Positions 16,023 through 24,379 are shown, numbered from the stretch's first letter. The stretch: DNA of 64,000 nt from Polynucleobacter sp. CS-Odin-A6 (GCF_018882095.1 NZ_JACVPD010000003.1:1-64000); one strand, 5' to 3'. A program made the numbers and translations. The notes: generated by a model from the sequence alone, not told the origin.

Positions 16023-16421
16023 ATGACCCAGTTGATCGAATTAACTTACATAAGCGAGCCTGCCCAAGAAATGTCCTTTCTAGGTCTAATGCGCTTGCTC
16101 TATCACTCGTATTTGAGTAACACTCATGATGGAATTACAGGCGCCTTAATTTTTGAAAATAATCGCTTTGGTCAAATCATTGAGGGACCCAAAGTCCAAA
16201 TTGAAGATTTGTGGAAAAAAATTCAAAAAGATAGTAGACATAAAAATGTTCGTCTCATAGATTCAAAGCCAATTGACCATAGAAGTTTTAGTAAGTGGAC
16301 AATGGTTTTTCAGGGCAGTGAGGAAGTGGCCCAACAATTACCTGAAGTCGCAGCAGCTGTTGAAGATGTGAATTTTCCAATTGGGCATCCCCTCCTAGTT
16401 GCTCTTAGGGATTTGAAGTAA
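16023..16421 (+). CDS. BLUF-domain blue-light photoreceptor
   Basis: The 132-residue protein is a single BLUF domain that binds FAD and senses blue light. Key residues are present: Tyr9 (ELTYIS), Asn33 (NTHDGITG), Gln51 (FGQIIEG), and Trp92/Met94 (KWTM). There is no fused output domain, so it must act through a partner protein. It has no clear ribosome binding site. Neighbours are Dps, phasin and a REC-cyclase-like protein, consistent with light or stress responses in sunlit water (inference). Confidence 0.92.
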   Translation: MTQLIELTYISEPAQEMSFLGLMRLLYHSYLSNTHDGITGALIFENNRFGQIIEGPKVQIEDLWKKIQKDSRHKNVRLIDSKPIDHRSFSKWTMVFQGSEEVAQQLPEVAAAVEDVNFPIGHPLLVALRDLK

Positions 16422-16496
16422 TCCATCGATTTCAATTGCTGAGATTTTAACTACCAAAAAGTTAAAAATAGCATACTTGAAATAAAGAACACATTA

Positions 16497-16799
16497 ATGG
16501 GCTCCAAATACAAATTCGAATGTAGTTCTTGTAAGCTGCAATGCATTAGTGAAATTGGAGTCGAAATGAGTCTTCATCACATGACGGTTGCTATGGTGTG
16601 TCACTCATGCACTGACTTTGATAGTTACACATTGGCAAAACCAGGTTGTATTAACCCCGAGCTCAGTACCAGGCCAGCTTGTAAAACTTGCCACTCCTTG
16701 GACGGCTTAGAGCCGTGGGATGGTTTAACTTGCCCTCATTGCGAGGGTCATATGAGGGTGATCGGGAATCCCTTGGGGACTAAGAGATCTTCCAAATAG
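16497..16799 (+). CDS. Small zinc-ribbon-like protein, paralogue of 4515-4823
   Basis: The 100-residue protein has four CxxC pairs in the same order as the other copy: CSSC near residue 9, CHSC, CKTC and CPHC. It shares WDGLTCPHC and the YKFxCxSC start. Function is unknown. It lies 75 bases after the BLUF gene and may be cotranscribed. Paralogues in two tRNA-fragment modules suggest a gene type that travels with these islands. Confidence 0.7.
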   Translation: MGSKYKFECSSCKLQCISEIGVEMSLHHMTVAMVCHSCTDFDSYTLAKPGCINPELSTRPACKTCHSLDGLEPWDGLTCPHCEGHMRVIGNPLGTKRSSK

Positions 16800-16825
16800 T
16801 AGTGAGGCAGGCCTGAGCACTGACT

Positions 16826-16840
16826 GTCGGCTTTACCGGC
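16826..16840 (+). repeat. GTCGG hairpin, copy 3
   Basis: GTCGGCTTTACCGGC is a 15-base hairpin like those at 2816 and 8006. The text about 40 bases further (ctgatcttgtcaggttta) also matches the region near 8095. Confidence 0.4.
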
Positions 16841-16900
16841 TCCAATCAATTCCGCTGCTCTGGGTGAATATCCCACAACTGATCTTGTCAGGTTTAAGAC

Positions 16901-16938
16901 TTAGCTACTTAGCTACTTAGCTACTTAGCTATTTAGCC
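16901..16938. repeat. 8-bp tandem repeat (TTAGCTAC)
   Basis: Three exact copies of TTAGCTAC are followed by TTAGCTAT and TTAGCC. It is intergenic and may vary in copy number by replication slippage. Confidence 0.9.
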
Positions 16939-16999
16939 TCTGCTGAGTAGTGAGCGCTCGGCTTTTACTTTTAATTTCAATGAAGAATCACTTGGGACG

Positions 17000-18067
17000 T
17001 TAATACTGGAGACTTCTAGCCTCTATGTACTTATTTAGATCTTTGAGCAAAACGGTATTGTGCCGCTCACTTTTTTCATCAGAATTTAATTTAAAAGCAG
17101 TGCGCGTATCAATTAAGATCTCCCCCTTCTTTGCTCCGCGGGATAAATTCATGGCATGATCTCCGACCTCTCCAATTGCTGAATAGACCTCTCGATCAAG
17201 AACTTTAAACATATTTAACAGGGCATAGCCAGTTGCGATACCCGTCCCTAGGGACAACGATTCGGTGTAGCCCTTTTCGGCCCAACGAACCTTGAGATTA
17301 ATAAAGGCAGTATTAAATCGTTTAGCCAAACTAACTGCCTGTAAGGTTGGGTTTTCTACGGGTATGGGATCATTAAAAAAGATGACAACTTCATCGCATG
17401 AAAACCGCTGCACTTTTCCAAAGAACTGACTGATTAATTTACCCAAAACTTGATGCACTTCACTCAAAATGACCATGACCTCTTCTGCTTGTCGGTCGCT
17501 GGCTAGGTAGCTAAAGCCACGTAATTCAATAAAAACAATGGTGATTTCACTTCGATGCGCTTGATGCAAATTGACTTGATTTTCACTGACGCTGATTTCT
17601 GCAGCGGTTGGCGATACGTATGTTTTGAGGTGATTTAAGCCCTCAATTTCTTTAGTTTGCTGGACAACCTTTTTCTCTAATTCTTTGCGAATATGAGCAA
17701 TTTTGAGCAAGGATTCAATCCTTGCAAATAATTCAGCCTGATTAAGGGGTTTAGTTAAAAAATCATCTGCGCCTGCTTCAATGCCCTTGATCTTTTCAAG
17801 GGCGGGATCGAGTGCTGTTAGCATGACTACAGGTACTGACATTGTCGCTGGATCTTGTCGAATAGCTGTACACACCTCATACCCTGACATTTCGGGCATC
17901 ATCACATCTAGTACCACTAAATCGGGTATCGACTCTTTCATAGCCGCTAAAGCCTCAGCACCACTAGATGCTGTGCGGACTTTATAGTTGCGACTCTCTA
18001 AAACCGCCTGCAGTAAATCGAGATTTACTGCTGTGTCATCCACTATTAAAATAGTTGCGTCATTCAT
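17000..18067 (-). CDS. Response regulator with degenerate adenylate/guanylate cyclase domain
   Basis: The 355-residue protein has a receiver domain at 4-120 (phosphoacceptor Asp54 in VVLDVMMPEMSG, Lys in FLTKPLN), a short coiled coil, then a class III cyclase-like domain at about 165-330 (IVFIELRGFSYL; RFSCDEVVIFFN; YSAIGEVGDHAMNLSRGAKKGEILI). The first metal Asp is Glu, and the catalytic Asn and Arg positions appear as Asp and Asn, so activity is doubtful. The start at 18067 has AAGGA upstream and is preferred over ATG 18079. No histidine kinase is nearby. Confidence 0.82.
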   Translation of the reverse strand: MNDATILIVDDTAVNLDLLQAVLESRNYKVRTASSGAEALAAMKESIPDLVVLDVMMPEMSGYEVCTAIRQDPATMSVPVVMLTALDPALEKIKGIEAGADDFLTKPLNQAELFARIESLLKIAHIRKELEKKVVQQTKEIEGLNHLKTYVSPTAAEISVSENQVNLHQAHRSEITIVFIELRGFSYLASDRQAEEVMVILSEVHQVLGKLISQFFGKVQRFSCDEVVIFFNDPIPVENPTLQAVSLAKRFNTAFINLKVRWAEKGYTESLSLGTGIATGYALLNMFKVLDREVYSAIGEVGDHAMNLSRGAKKGEILIDTRTAFKLNSDEKSERHNTVLLKDLNKYIEARSLQY

Positions 18068-18191
18068 CGCTTCCTTCATGTTGAATTTACATTAGCGCAA
18101 AGTATCTGCTGCTGGTTAAATGCGTCTTGAGCGTAAACTAGAATAGTTAAAGCTTATGTACGCGATCGAACATATAGGTTCACTTTTAAAG

Positions 18192-18236
18192 CTTCCAAGG
18201 GGTTGTTAGCACGCTCGAATCGTGATGGGCACCCAA
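18192..18236 (+). repeat. Degenerate tRNA-Arg 3' fragment, copy 5
   Basis: 35 of 45 bases match copies 1-3, including the anticodon-loop start (CTTCCAAGG) and CTCGAATCGTG in the T-arm. The flank ttttaaag upstream matches copy 3. It marks the probable right limit of the accessory region. Confidence 0.7.
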
Positions 18237-18311
18237 AATCCAATAAAATCAACCTTGTTGATATCTTAGCTATTTAAATAGCCTTCAATAACACTTTGAT
18301 AAGTTATAAGC

Positions 18312-18866
18312 ATGAGTGAAATTCCTTCCTGGCTTCAAGCGGCACGAGACGCTTGGCATTGGCGTGGTTCAAGCAGGCCTGATTTTGCCCAATTGCCCGG
18401 ACCGGGCCAAGTATCCGTATGGGATTTTCCGCGTCCACCGCAACTACTTTTAGATCATCGCGAGGTGATCGTGCGCTGGGGCAATGTGCCAGTTGCTCGA
18501 ACAGATCGTGCGATTATGGCATTGGAGACTGCGCACCCACCGACCTTTTATTTGCCTTGGGCAGATGTTGATCAGAGCCTATTCCAGCTAGCGGGGGGAG
18601 GTTCTGTTTGCGAATGGAAGGGACCTGCTAAGTACTGGTCTTTGGTAGATGGTTCGCGCTCTTTAGTAAAGGTTGCGTGGAGTTATCCGAGCCCCTTACC
18701 TGGCGCTGAGTTATTAAAAGATTGTGTAGCGCTCTACGCAACCTCACTGCAGTGCACGGTTGGAGGTCAGCCAGTAACACCCCAGCCCGGAGGATTTTAT
18801 GGTGGCTGGATTACACCAGAACTGGTTGGCCCATTTAAAGGGGGCCCTGGAAGTCATGGCTGGTAA
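18312..18866 (+). CDS. DUF427 domain protein
   Basis: The 184-residue protein has the DUF427 core at about 45-150: REVIVRWGNVPVARTDRA, ETAHPPTFYLPWADV, CEWKGPAKYWSL and VKVAWSYPSP. The family is widespread, cytosolic and of unknown function. Its C-terminal tail (GGFYGGWITPELVGPFKGG) is also typical. It is the first gene to the right of the last tRNA fragment. Confidence 0.88.
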   Translation: MSEIPSWLQAARDAWHWRGSSRPDFAQLPGPGQVSVWDFPRPPQLLLDHREVIVRWGNVPVARTDRAIMALETAHPPTFYLPWADVDQSLFQLAGGGSVCEWKGPAKYWSLVDGSRSLVKVAWSYPSPLPGAELLKDCVALYATSLQCTVGGQPVTPQPGGFYGGWITPELVGPFKGGPGSHGW

Positions 18867-18948
18867 AACCCGCTATAGCCCTAAGGTGAAAAGTCGCTTT
18901 CACATTTGGCCAATGATCAGTAAGACCTTCGGCTTTACTTTTTTCGAT

Positions 18949-19497
18949 TCAAACGGATTGAAGCGTTTTAAGTTGAATGGCAAAACTACCTGCTTGATGA
19001 TTAGAAATCAGGATGCCAAACTCAATGACATCAGAAAAGGATAGGATAGGTGCATTAACAAGCTGTCCACGAACAGTTGTTTTAAATTGACTTGCACTAA
19101 ATTGATACGTTTGCCAAGTTGGTTCAGCAATGAAATCTGCTGCATAGGTTACCCGCGGCGCTAAGGCAGTTCGCAAGATGAGCTTATAACGTTGGCCATC
19201 CCCTTTTGTTAAAAGTTTAAGCAGTTGAGTACCCCGGGGGAATCCGGCTGATGAGCGCATAGAGGCAAATCCACCGTTATTTTCAAGTGAAACTAGGCCT
19301 TCAAAAACCATACCCTGCGCATCTTGACGCAGGCTTGATTGAGACATACCACCCATTACGCCATCATTCACAATCCAGCAATCACGCATCACATTTGGGT
19401 TAGTGAAATCCATATCAATTCCTTGCGCACGAGATAGTCCTGCCCAGCTTAAACAGTAAACGCTGCAGGTGAAAAGAAAGTGCCTTCTTGAGTTCAA
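18949..19497 (-). CDS. CIA30-family protein, exported
   Basis: The 182-residue protein has a signal peptide of about 24 residues (ending SRAQ) and a CIA30 beta-sandwich domain (CWIVNDGVMGGMSQSSL; GLVSLENNGGFASMRS; DVIEFGILISNHQAG). CIA30 is named for a mitochondrial complex I assembly factor; bacterial members are of unknown role. It lies downstream of a cytochrome c gene on the same strand, separated by a hairpin. Confidence 0.85.
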   Translation of the reverse strand: MNSRRHFLFTCSVYCLSWAGLSRAQGIDMDFTNPNVMRDCWIVNDGVMGGMSQSSLRQDAQGMVFEGLVSLENNGGFASMRSSAGFPRGTQLLKLLTKGDGQRYKLILRTALAPRVTYAADFIAEPTWQTYQFSASQFKTTVRGQLVNAPILSFSDVIEFGILISNHQAGSFAIQLKTLQSV

Positions 19498-19540
19498 TGA
19501 GTTTAGAAATAAGCTGACAGGTGGACTATTGATTTGATTA

Positions 19541-19565
19541 GATAGACTCCATCAAGGAGTCTATC
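19541..19565 (-). terminator. Hairpin between cytochrome and CIA30 genes
   Basis: GATAGACTCC and GGAGTCTATC form a perfect 10-bp stem with an ATCAA loop just past the cytochrome stop on the minus strand. The T-run is weak, so it may attenuate rather than stop transcription. Confidence 0.65.
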
Positions 19566-19570
19566 CCCCG

Positions 19571-20794
19571 TTACAAGCCCGGGTTCTTTCGTATACTTTC
19601 CACCAGAGATTTAGTCACATTGGGGTCAGCGCCATTTCCCCAGCTAGATCTGACGTAATTCGCAATCTCTAGAATCTCTTGATTGCTTAGTCGAGAGGCA
19701 AAAGACGGCATCGCAATGTAACCATCACGTCTTTTGATGCCTCGAACCATCACCTTAATAATGTTGTTGGGCTGGTCAGCCATGACTACTGGGTTGCCTG
19801 CCAAGGGCGGGATGACCCCATTAATACCTCTACCAGAGGACTGATGACAGCCGCTGCAATTCTCAACATAAAGCTTAATACCAGTCAGAGCCGTAGCATC
19901 CACCTTTTTGCGTTCCTCAGAGAGGCTGGAATTAGCGGGGATGGATTTGAGATACGTGCCCATTGCGAATAAATCCGCATCCGTCATTTTCCCAGTGCTG
20001 TTATGGACTACTTCCTCCATCGGGCCTAATACAGTGGTTTTATTCTCATATGAGCCTGTTTTCAAAAAACGCGCAATATCTGCGGCAGACCATTTGCCAA
20101 GACCTGTTAATGGGTTTGAGGTGAGATTGAGGGCATACCAGCCATCAATAACAGAGCCCGTATAGGCCTTTGAGTTTTCAATTGCCCCCATCAAATTGCG
20201 AGGGGAGTGGCAAGAGCTACAGTGGCCTAGACCCTCCACTAAATACGCTCCACGATTCCAGACTGTAGATTGAGCTGGGTCAGGCTTATAGGATCCCGCC
20301 TTGAAGAAAAGCTCCCGCCACACAATCATGCTGGCGCGAATATTAAAAGGGAAATCCAAGTTGTTGACATTCACGGGATTAGAAACTGCTGGAATCGTTC
20401 TTAAATAATCATAAATCTTGTCTGAATCTGCTCTAGTTACTTTGGTGTATGCCACATAAGGCATAAACGGATAGAGATCCTGATCTTTTTTATTCACACC
20501 ATCATGCAAGACCCGAAAAAAATCATCTTTACTATATGCGCCGATGCCTGTTTCCATATCGGGAGTAATGTTTGGTGTTAGTAGATAGCCAAACTGATTT
20601 GCCATTTTGAGCCCACCGGCAAACGGTTTGCCACCAGGCGCAGTATGACAAGAAGTGCAATCGCCCGCGATAGCTAGGTAGGCACCTTCTTTTACAGCAT
20701 CATTGGCAAGGGCACTAAAAGACAAGAGTGCAATGGTTACGCAAACAAATAAATTTTTGAATCCGTTGACTACAGTTGACAAAGTGCGCACCAT
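19571..20794 (-). CDS. Tri-haem cytochrome c (alcohol/gluconate dehydrogenase subunit type)
   Basis: The 407-residue protein has an N-terminal signal and three CxxCH haem sites (CTSCH, CSSCH, CSGCH), the layout of the membrane-linked cytochrome subunit of PQQ- or flavin-dependent sugar/alcohol dehydrogenases. It passes electrons from a periplasmic dehydrogenase to the respiratory chain. No dehydrogenase subunit lies next to it. The ATG at 20794 has an AAAAGG site upstream and is preferred over TTG 20812. Confidence 0.9.
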   Translation of the reverse strand: MVRTLSTVVNGFKNLFVCVTIALLSFSALANDAVKEGAYLAIAGDCTSCHTAPGGKPFAGGLKMANQFGYLLTPNITPDMETGIGAYSKDDFFRVLHDGVNKKDQDLYPFMPYVAYTKVTRADSDKIYDYLRTIPAVSNPVNVNNLDFPFNIRASMIVWRELFFKAGSYKPDPAQSTVWNRGAYLVEGLGHCSSCHSPRNLMGAIENSKAYTGSVIDGWYALNLTSNPLTGLGKWSAADIARFLKTGSYENKTTVLGPMEEVVHNSTGKMTDADLFAMGTYLKSIPANSSLSEERKKVDATALTGIKLYVENCSGCHQSSGRGINGVIPPLAGNPVVMADQPNNIIKVMVRGIKRRDGYIAMPSFASRLSNQEILEIANYVRSSWGNGADPNVTKSLVESIRKNPGL

Positions 20795-21334
20795 CAGACT
20801 GACCTTTTGCAATATTAGAAAATGAGTAGATGAATTATCTTATAGATTTAGCTATGCATTTTAAATAACACGATAACCACAATGTCTGGCCATTATGAAT
20901 CAATTGGATAGTGTGGATGTAGCCCCTAATGAATGTATCTAAGATCTAGTTCGCGCCTTGAAATCGCATCAGGCAGGTCAGAAAATCTAAGTCCAAAGTA
21001 GGTAAAGTTTTTACGGATTGGATGCCCCTGAAGCTAGGTACGCTCTACACAGTCTAATTTCTACATTTCCCCCCGTATTAGAACCATGTTTAAGAGGTCT
21101 TTTATATGGCGAATTCCTTTGGAGTGCGCTCTTTGACTTGTGTATAGCCCCTCTAAACGCATCAATTTGAGACATCCGCTAGATTAATATATTAAAGTCT
21201 GTTAAAACATGGAGGGTATATAGATGGTGATAAAGTTGTTAGCACCAAATTAATTGTTAATGGATTTGAAATTAACCATTTAGTAATGGTAAAGATTAAT
21301 GAGTAAAAAGAATTTAAATTTTGGAGATTGAATT
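20795..21334. other. Intergenic, 540 bases, nothing recognised
   Basis: This is the region between a minus-strand cytochrome gene and a plus-strand binding-protein gene. Several frames show short open stretches (for example 21024-21168 in plus frame 3), but without start codon or recognisable motif. The right end is strongly AT-rich and contains the ribosome binding site GGAGATTG of the next gene. Confidence 0.5.
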
Positions 21335-22231
21335 ATGAATAATAAAATGCGATTAGTTTTTTTTAGCGCTTCATTAGTATCGATAGTTTTTTCTGGCGCC
21401 ACTTTTGCCCAATCTACTATTGACAAGGTAAAGTCATCTGGCGGAATTACTGTCGCGTACAGAGAGTCTTCAATTCCTTTTTCGTTCCTCAACGATAATG
21501 GCCGCCCAACCGGATTTGGATGGGAAATTTGTGGAAGAATTGTTGATAAGGTTAAGCAGACTGCCGGCCTAAGCGTCATTGAAGTTAAATCTCAAGCGGT
21601 TACATCGCAGAACCGGATCCCGTTACTACAGAATGGAACAGTGGATATTGAGTGCGGTTCAACGACGAACAATTCTGAGAGGGGTAAGCAAGTTAGCTTT
21701 GCTACCAACTATTTCTACACTGGGACACGCTTTTTGGTTAAAGCCAATAGTGGTATCAAGGATATCAATAGTCTTAAAGGTAAAACAGTAGTTTCAACTA
21801 CGGGCACTACTAATTATCAAATATTGAGAAAACTCAATACGGATTCCAATCTTGGATTTAATTTAATTGGCGCCAAGGATCATGCTGATGCATTCTTAAT
21901 GGTTGAGACTGGTAAAGCAGATGCTTTTGGCATGGACGATATTTTGCTGTACGGTTTGCGTGCTTCGTCTAAGAATCCAGCTGAGTTTGCAGTAGTTGGA
22001 GCGCCTATTCAGGTTGAGCCGTATGCAATCATGATCAGAAAAGATGACCCGTCCTTTAAGGCATTAGTTGATGGTGTACTTGCTGATTTGATCAAGTCCG
22101 GCCAGTTTGAAGAAATGTATAAAAAATGGTTTATGTCCCCAATTCCACCTAAGGGCATCAACTTAAATGCCCCGATGAGTAAAGAGTTGAAGGACAACCT
22201 GAAGGCTCTGTCAGATAAGCCTGCAGCATAA
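21335..22231 (+). CDS. Amino-acid ABC transporter substrate-binding protein (GltI-like)
   Basis: The 298-residue periplasmic binding protein has a signal peptide ending near TFAQ. The core motifs GGITVAYRESSIPFSFL, GFGWEICGRIVDKV and GTTNYQIL place it in the family-3 group near the glutamate/aspartate binder GltI. A strong terminator follows, then a racemase, a DadA-like dehydrogenase and the matching permease and ATPase genes. The ligand is probably an acidic or other polar amino acid; a D-enantiomer is possible given the neighbours. Confidence 0.88.
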   Translation: MNNKMRLVFFSASLVSIVFSGATFAQSTIDKVKSSGGITVAYRESSIPFSFLNDNGRPTGFGWEICGRIVDKVKQTAGLSVIEVKSQAVTSQNRIPLLQNGTVDIECGSTTNNSERGKQVSFATNYFYTGTRFLVKANSGIKDINSLKGKTVVSTTGTTNYQILRKLNTDSNLGFNLIGAKDHADAFLMVETGKADAFGMDDILLYGLRASSKNPAEFAVVGAPIQVEPYAIMIRKDDPSFKALVDGVLADLIKSGQFEEMYKKWFMSPIPPKGINLNAPMSKELKDNLKALSDKPAA

Positions 22232-22266
22232 TTTACGTATTATTGTGTAGTGTTGATGTGATTATG

Positions 22267-22296
22267 AAACCCGGAGCTTAGGCTTCGGGTTTTTTT
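22267..22296 (+). terminator. Rho-independent terminator after binding-protein gene
   Basis: AACCCGGAGC pairs with GCTTCGGGTT around TTAG, followed by a T-run. It may let the binding protein be made in excess over the downstream transporter genes. Confidence 0.88.
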
Positions 22297-22313
22297 ATAG
22301 GGCGTATATTTCA

Positions 22314-23093
22314 GTGCTAAAGTCAAAAGACTATCGCTTGGTAGGGGTGCTAGGAGGCATGGGCCCTCTAGCAACTGTAGACTTTATGACCAAGGTGATT
22401 GAGTCAACCCCTGCAAGTTGCGATCAGGACCATATTCCATTGATCGTTAGCTGTATTCCTCAGATACCCGATAGAACCCAAGCTTACAAAGGTGAGGGCG
22501 CCTCTCCCTTGAGCGAATTGATAGCGAATGCCAAACGATTAGTCGATGCTGATGCTCAGGTCATTGCAATTGCCTGTAATACTGCGCACCTTTGGTTTGA
22601 GCAATTAGAGAAGGCAGTTCCTATTCCAATCATCCATATTGTCGATTCTGCAATTGAGGCTATTTATAAGATAGGAAGCTCTCGACCTGTTGTGGGTTTA
22701 CTGGCTACGGAAGCCACGATTTCTTCCGGTTTATACGTTGATAGGGGTAACTCGATTTTAAGGGCGCAGTGTAAAGAGCTTGCCTGGCTACTCCCATCAC
22801 CAAAAGAGATTTCAGAGTGGGTTATGCCTGCAATTACAAGTATTAAAGAGGGTAATTTAAAAGTAGGGCATGCCTTATTGATAAAAGCCGCAAATGCCTT
22901 GAAAGATAGAGGCGCTACTGCAATTATTATGGGATGTACTGAGATACCTTTGGTTTTAAGGTCATCAGATATTGACGTGCCCTTAGTTGATCCGACGCAA
23001 TCTCTAGCTTCTAAGGTGGTGGAGTGGTCAACTCAGCAGGATGTAAATTTAATTCAACCTAGACCTCGATCAATTGATTCAACCAGCAGATAA
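22314..23093 (+). CDS. Aspartate/glutamate racemase family protein
   Basis: The 259-residue cytosolic PLP-independent racemase interconverts D- and L-amino acids with two cysteines, seen in AIACNTAH and IMGCTEIP. GVLGGMGPLATVDF is the family start motif. It uses GTG at 22314. It overlaps the DadA-like gene by 20 bases, tying racemisation to oxidation of D-amino acids. Confidence 0.88.
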   Translation: MLKSKDYRLVGVLGGMGPLATVDFMTKVIESTPASCDQDHIPLIVSCIPQIPDRTQAYKGEGASPLSELIANAKRLVDADAQVIAIACNTAHLWFEQLEKAVPIPIIHIVDSAIEAIYKIGSSRPVVGLLATEATISSGLYVDRGNSILRAQCKELAWLLPSPKEISEWVMPAITSIKEGNLKVGHALLIKAANALKDRGATAIIMGCTEIPLVLRSSDIDVPLVDPTQSLASKVVEWSTQQDVNLIQPRPRSIDSTSR

Positions 23094-24345
23094 ACTTGGC
23101 CACGTATGTGTTGTAGGTGCTGGCATCGTCGGTGCAGCAACTGCATATGCCTTATCTAGGGCCGGTTGGTTAGTGACGATCGTAGATAAAGAATCTGGCC
23201 CCGCACAACAAACTAGTCAGGCGAATGGTGGCCAATTAAGTTACTCCTATGTTGAGCCTTTAGCTACGCCCTATGCCCTAAAAAGAATTCCATTTTGGCT
23301 ATTTTCAAAGAATAGCCCTATCAAGTGGGCTCCACAATTTTCGATGCGCCATTTTCGCTGGCTGCTTGCATTTGTACTGGCATGTAACACCAGGCAAGTA
23401 AGGCGCTCGACTATCGATCTATTGGCTCTCTCTGGCTTAAGCAGGGAGGTTTTGCAGCAATGGCTTAGTGAAACCGGAGTGAATGTAGATGACATTGGTT
23501 TTAGACGATCAGGTAAGTTGGTTATATTTAGAGATAACCAGCAGTTAAAGGCTGTTCAACAACAAGTGGCATTTCAGGCAAAGCATGGCTGTATTCAGCG
23601 AATACTAGATAAGCAGGGCTGTTTACTAATTGAGCCTGCTTTGAGGCATGATGAAGGTGCAATTGCCTTTGGTGTTTATACGGAGTCTGAAGAGGTGGTC
23701 GATTGCGCCAAACTCACCAAGTTACTGCTCGCTGCAAGCGGTGCAAAAACGATTTTTGCTAACGAGGTAGTCAATTTTAATATTGCACAGAGAAAAATTC
23801 AGTCTCTTGAGCTAAAAGACGGCACCATATTGAAGGCTGAGCAATTTGTTTTATCTGGAGGCAATGGGGTAAATCACTTACTAGAAAAGTTGGGAAAAAG
23901 CCTCCTAATCGAGCCAATTAAAGGATATAGCATCGATTTTGCTATCAAAGACACGTCAGCGGTACCCTCAACTTGTATAACGGATCAGGGTCATAAGGTA
24001 GTCTTTGCTAAGATTGGAAATCGCCTTAGGGTCGCCGGCTTTGCTGAAATCGTAGGGGACACGCTTGAAATTCCACAAGACCGGATTGATTCGTTAGCAG
24101 CAGATACCGAGACACTATTTCCCGGAGCCATTGATCAAAATGATGCCCTCCCTTGGGCGGGATTAAGGCCGGCCTCGCCAACAAGCCTTCCTTACCTAGG
24201 TCGAATTGCGTATGAAAACTTATGGATCAATGCAGGTCATGGCGCATTAGGTTTGACCCTGGCACCAGGCTCTGCCAAAGTCTTGGCCTTTATGATGATG
24301 GGTAAAGTTCCTCCAATTAATGTGGATAATTTCACTTGCCGATAA
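23074..24345 (+). CDS. D-amino-acid dehydrogenase (DadA-like)
   Basis: The 423-residue FAD enzyme oxidises D-amino acids to 2-oxo acids and ammonia, passing electrons to quinones. It shows the dinucleotide-binding start CVVGAGIVGAATAYALSRAG, the DadA-specific SQANGGQLSYSYVEPLA and the C-terminal GHGALGLTLAPGSAK. The start is a TTG inside the racemase gene, giving tight coupling. It is likely membrane-associated. Assignment to DadA is by motif; the substrate range is unknown. Confidence 0.88.
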   Translation: MIQPADKLGHVCVVGAGIVGAATAYALSRAGWLVTIVDKESGPAQQTSQANGGQLSYSYVEPLATPYALKRIPFWLFSKNSPIKWAPQFSMRHFRWLLAFVLACNTRQVRRSTIDLLALSGLSREVLQQWLSETGVNVDDIGFRRSGKLVIFRDNQQLKAVQQQVAFQAKHGCIQRILDKQGCLLIEPALRHDEGAIAFGVYTESEEVVDCAKLTKLLLAASGAKTIFANEVVNFNIAQRKIQSLELKDGTILKAEQFVLSGGNGVNHLLEKLGKSLLIEPIKGYSIDFAIKDTSAVPSTCITDQGHKVVFAKIGNRLRVAGFAEIVGDTLEIPQDRIDSLAADTETLFPGAIDQNDALPWAGLRPASPTSLPYLGRIAYENLWINAGHGALGLTLAPGSAKVLAFMMMGKVPPINVDNFTCR

Positions 24346-24379
24346 AACTAGCAGTTTTACTTATTATTAGGTCGTATCT

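Noticed and set aside
18799..19044. 81-codon plus-strand frame
   Set aside because: It overlaps the DUF427 C-terminus and the 3' end of the CIA30 gene in other frames, with no motif or ribosome binding site.
21024..21168. Open stretch in the 20.8-21.3 kb intergenic region
   Set aside because: No start codon and no recognisable motif.
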